From positions 10,786-52,769 of the forward strand of contig MKUJ01000022.1 in NCBI GenBank assembly GCA_001897755.1: 41,984 nt of DNA, read 5' to 3'. Source of the DNA: Afipia sp. 64-13 (GTDB lineage Bacteria; Pseudomonadota; Alphaproteobacteria; Rhizobiales; Xanthobacteraceae). Below the pieces are notes generated by a model. That model was given only the letters and a program-made list of their open reading frames with translations. It made no database searches and was not told where the DNA came from. The position numbers and the translations under genes were made by a program. This document shows positions 40,704 through 41,984 of this stretch, piece by piece. Each line of letters starts with the position of its first letter. The first letter of the stretch is position 1.

Positions 40704-41234
40704 ATGAGCATGCGCTGGTACATCGTCCACGCCTATTCGAACTTCGAAAAGAAGGTCTCCGAGTCGATCCGCGAGCAGGCCAAGCAGCGCGGGCTGGAGG
40801 ATCTGTTCGAGCAGGTGCTGGTGCCGACCGAGAAGGTCACCGAGGTGCGCCGCGGCCGCAAGGTCGATGCCGAGCGCAAGTTCTTCCCCGGCTACGTGCT
40901 GGTGAAGATGAACCTTACCGACGAGGCCTTCCACCTGATCAAGAACACGCCGAAGGTGACCGGCTTCCTCGGCGCGGAAAACAAGCCGATGCCGATTTCG
41001 GAGGCCGAGGCGATGCGCATCCTGCATCAGGTGCAGGAAGGCGTGGAGCGGCCCAAGGCGTCGGTGTCGTTCGAGGTCGGCGAGAACGTGCGCGTGGCCG
41101 ACGGTCCGTTCGCCTCGTTCTCCGGCGTGGTCGAGGAGGTCGACGAGGGCCGCTCGCGCGTCAAGGTCGCGGTGTCGATCTTCGGCCGCGCGACCCCGGT
41201 CGAACTGGAATTCGCTCAGGTCGAGAAGGTATAA
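40704..41234 (+). CDS. nusG: Transcription termination/antitermination factor NusG
   Basis: A 176-residue NusG. The N-terminal NGN domain (about 4-110, MRWYIVHAYSNFEKKV and KFFPGYVLVKM) binds RNA polymerase; the C-terminal KOW domain (about 122-176, VRVADGPFASFSGVVEEVD) binds Rho or ribosomal S10. The start is ATG 40704; ATG 40710 (MRWY) is the other choice. It is cotranscribed with secE (20-base gap). A repeat separates it from rplK. Confidence 0.95.
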   Translation: MSMRWYIVHAYSNFEKKVSESIREQAKQRGLEDLFEQVLVPTEKVTEVRRGRKVDAERKFFPGYVLVKMNLTDEAFHLIKNTPKVTGFLGAENKPMPISEAEAMRILHQVQEGVERPKASVSFEVGENVRVADGPFASFSGVVEEVDEGRSRVKVAVSIFGRATPVELEFAQVEKV

Positions 41235-41239
41235 GGTTT

Positions 41240-41367
41240 TGTCATTGCCGGGCATAGCCGTTCGAAGAACGGCGTTCTAAAGAACGCCTATGACCCGGCA
41301 ATCCATCTGCTTCGTGAATGCATTTTATGAAGAGGTGATGGATGCCCGATCAAGTCCGGGCATGACG
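41240..41367. repeat. Compound palindromic repeat (CATTGCCGGGCATAGCC family)
   Basis: A 128-base element with nested hairpins: TCATTGCCGGGCATAGCCG and GTTCGAAGAACGGCGTTCTAAAGAACGCC at the left, GATGGATGCCCGATCAAGTCCGGGCATGACG at the right (parts quoted). It is related to the copy at 25355. It sits between nusG and rplK inside the secE-rplA region. Confidence 0.75.
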
Positions 41368-41460
41368 AAAGAGAGAGGCGAAAGCTTCTCTCGTAAGACC
41401 CGTGGAAGGAGAGGGATGATCGCCAGTCATCCCATCGCACCGGACCACGGTTCCTAAGAA

Positions 41461-41479
41461 GGCCCGGATGGTCCGGGCC
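41461..41479 (+). promoter_or_regulatory. Leader hairpin before rplK
   Basis: GGCCCGGA (41461-41468) pairs with TCCGGGCC (41472-41479) around TGG, followed by GTTTGAAGGAG with the ribosome binding site of rplK. It could be an attenuator or translation-control site for the L11-L1 genes; this is inference. Confidence 0.3.
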
Positions 41480-41496
41480 GTTTGAAGGAGTGCAAC

Positions 41497-41955
41497 ATGG
41501 CAAAGAAAGTGACCGGATACCTGAAGCTTCAGGTGCCGGCCGGTGCGGCGAATCCCTCGCCCCCGATCGGCCCCGCGCTTGGTCAGCGCGGTCTCAACAT
41601 CATGGAATTCTGCAAGGCGTTCAACGCGCAGACCGCGAAGGAAGAGAAGAATACCCCGATCCCGGTGGTCATCACCATTTATGCGGATCGCTCCTTCACG
41701 TTCGAAATGAAGACGCCGCCGATGTCCTTCTTCCTCAAGCAGGCGGCCAAGATCCAGTCCGGCTCGAAGGCGCCGGGCCGCGACAAGGCCGGCAAGGTGA
41801 CGAGTGCGCAGGTGCGCGAGATCGCCGAGAAGAAGATGAAGGATCTCAACTGCGATACCGTCGAAGCGGCCATGAAGATGGTCGAGGCTCTGCCCGTTCG
41901 ATGGGTCTGGAAGTGGCGGGGTAAGCGGTCATGGCTGTTGGAAAGAAGCTTGTGA
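41497..41955 (+). CDS. rplK: Ribosomal protein L11, C-terminus frameshifted
   Basis: The first ~129 residues are normal L11 ([20 protein letters not shown] and [20 protein letters not shown] are partial motifs; the [20 protein letters not shown] rRNA-binding part is present). The usual end [13 protein letters not shown] is out of frame: GTCGAGGCTCT at 41881-41891 seems to lack one G of GTCGAGGGCTCT. The open frame therefore runs to 41955 with an aberrant tail ([16 protein letters not shown]...), overlapping rplA by 25 bases; the restored frame would stop at 41924 (142 residues). Sequencing error is the most likely cause, since L11 loss is costly. Start ATG 41497 follows GAAGGAG. Confidence 0.9.
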   Translation: MAKKVTGYLKLQVPAGAANPSPPIGPALGQRGLNIMEFCKAFNAQTAKEEKNTPIPVVITIYADRSFTFEMKTPPMSFFLKQAAKIQSGSKAPGRDKAGKVTSAQVREIAEKKMKDLNCDTVEAAMKMVEALPVRWVWKWRGKRSWLLERSL

Positions 41956-41984
41956 AGGCCCGCGAGGGCATCGACCGCGAAAAG
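41931..41984 (+). CDS. rplA: Ribosomal protein L1, 5' part only
   Basis: The first 18 residues ([18 protein letters not shown]) of L1 are at the right edge, and the gene continues outside the window. Its ATG at 41931 follows GGGGTAAGCGGTC, close behind the expected rplK stop at 41924, the usual short spacing of the rplK-rplA pair. Confidence 0.85.
   Translation, partial: MAVGKKLVKAREGIDREK

Noticed and set aside
3206-41367. The recurring palindromes as insertion sequences.
   Set aside because: They are 30-130 bases, carry no gene and no target-site duplication that I can see, so they are repeat elements and not IS.

Overview
The window is chromosomal DNA from a GC-rich alphaproteobacterium, most likely a member of the Nitrobacteraceae (Bradyrhizobiaceae: Bradyrhizobium, Rhodopseudomonas, Afipia, Nitrobacter or relatives). 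The signs are the protein families (BTLCP-type cysteine protease, PAS_5, DUF2336, DUF3126, HWE histidine kinase), CtrA-type TTAA-N7-TTAAC boxes, the tRNA-Trp/secE/nusG/rplK/rplA order, and many intergenic palindromes of the 'GTCATGGCCGGGCTTGTCCCGGCCATCCACGTCTT' type, split here only by their inverted arms. The genus cannot be fixed by eye. No phage, insertion sequence, plasmid origin or CRISPR array is visible.

Layout. 1-9.1 kb: a truncated membrane protein, an alpha/beta hydrolase, cysE with a DUF3126 gene, two small membrane proteins, a gamma-carbonic anhydrase, a MOSC protein, a periplasmic transglutaminase-like protease, a two-PilZ-domain protein and a PAS_5 protein. 9.1-16.4 kb: a possible PilZ remnant, a lipoprotein, a candidate small RNA between a CtrA-type box and a strong terminator, a rhomboid protease, a CBS-domain protein, a patatin phospholipase, a proline-rich exported protein, a CDF metal transporter behind a perfect palindrome, and a nitroreductase. 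16.4-22.4 kb: thrS, yidD, a ClpP-like periplasmic protein, a NifU/IscU-type scaffold, folE and hisI. 22.4-27.6 kb: a lytic transglycosylase, a DUF2336 protein, and a co-directional nadK / response regulator / Hpt group. 27.8-32.7 kb: a His-rich mini-protein, a BtuB-like TonB receptor under a cobalamin riboswitch, a lipoprotein, a TspO homologue and small proteins of unknown function. 32.8-36.6 kb: a broken antitoxin fragment abutting tRNA-Thr, small exported proteins, tRNA-Tyr, rlmB and tRNA-Gly. 36.6-39.5 kb: a Tat-exported Hint-domain protein and an HWE sensor kinase. 39.6-42 kb: tRNA-Trp, a zinc-ribbon membrane protein on the other strand, secE, nusG, rplK and the start of rplA.

How parts fit. 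Several signalling genes (two-PilZ protein, PAS_5 protein, response regulator plus Hpt, DUF2336, HWE kinase) and several CtrA-type boxes suggest cell-cycle or surface control in part of the window. Vitamin B12 uptake is under riboswitch control. The rest is mostly core metabolism and translation. The clearest anomalies are a one-base deletion that changes the C-terminus of essential ribosomal protein L11, the duplicated tRNA-Thr 3' end beside a frameshifted antitoxin remnant, and a protein C-terminus that is made of an intergenic repeat. I did not find a convincing new multi-gene system. The best leads for something undescribed are the candidate small RNA at 10.1-10.4 kb, the Tat/Hint protein, and the palindrome upstream of the CDF transporter.
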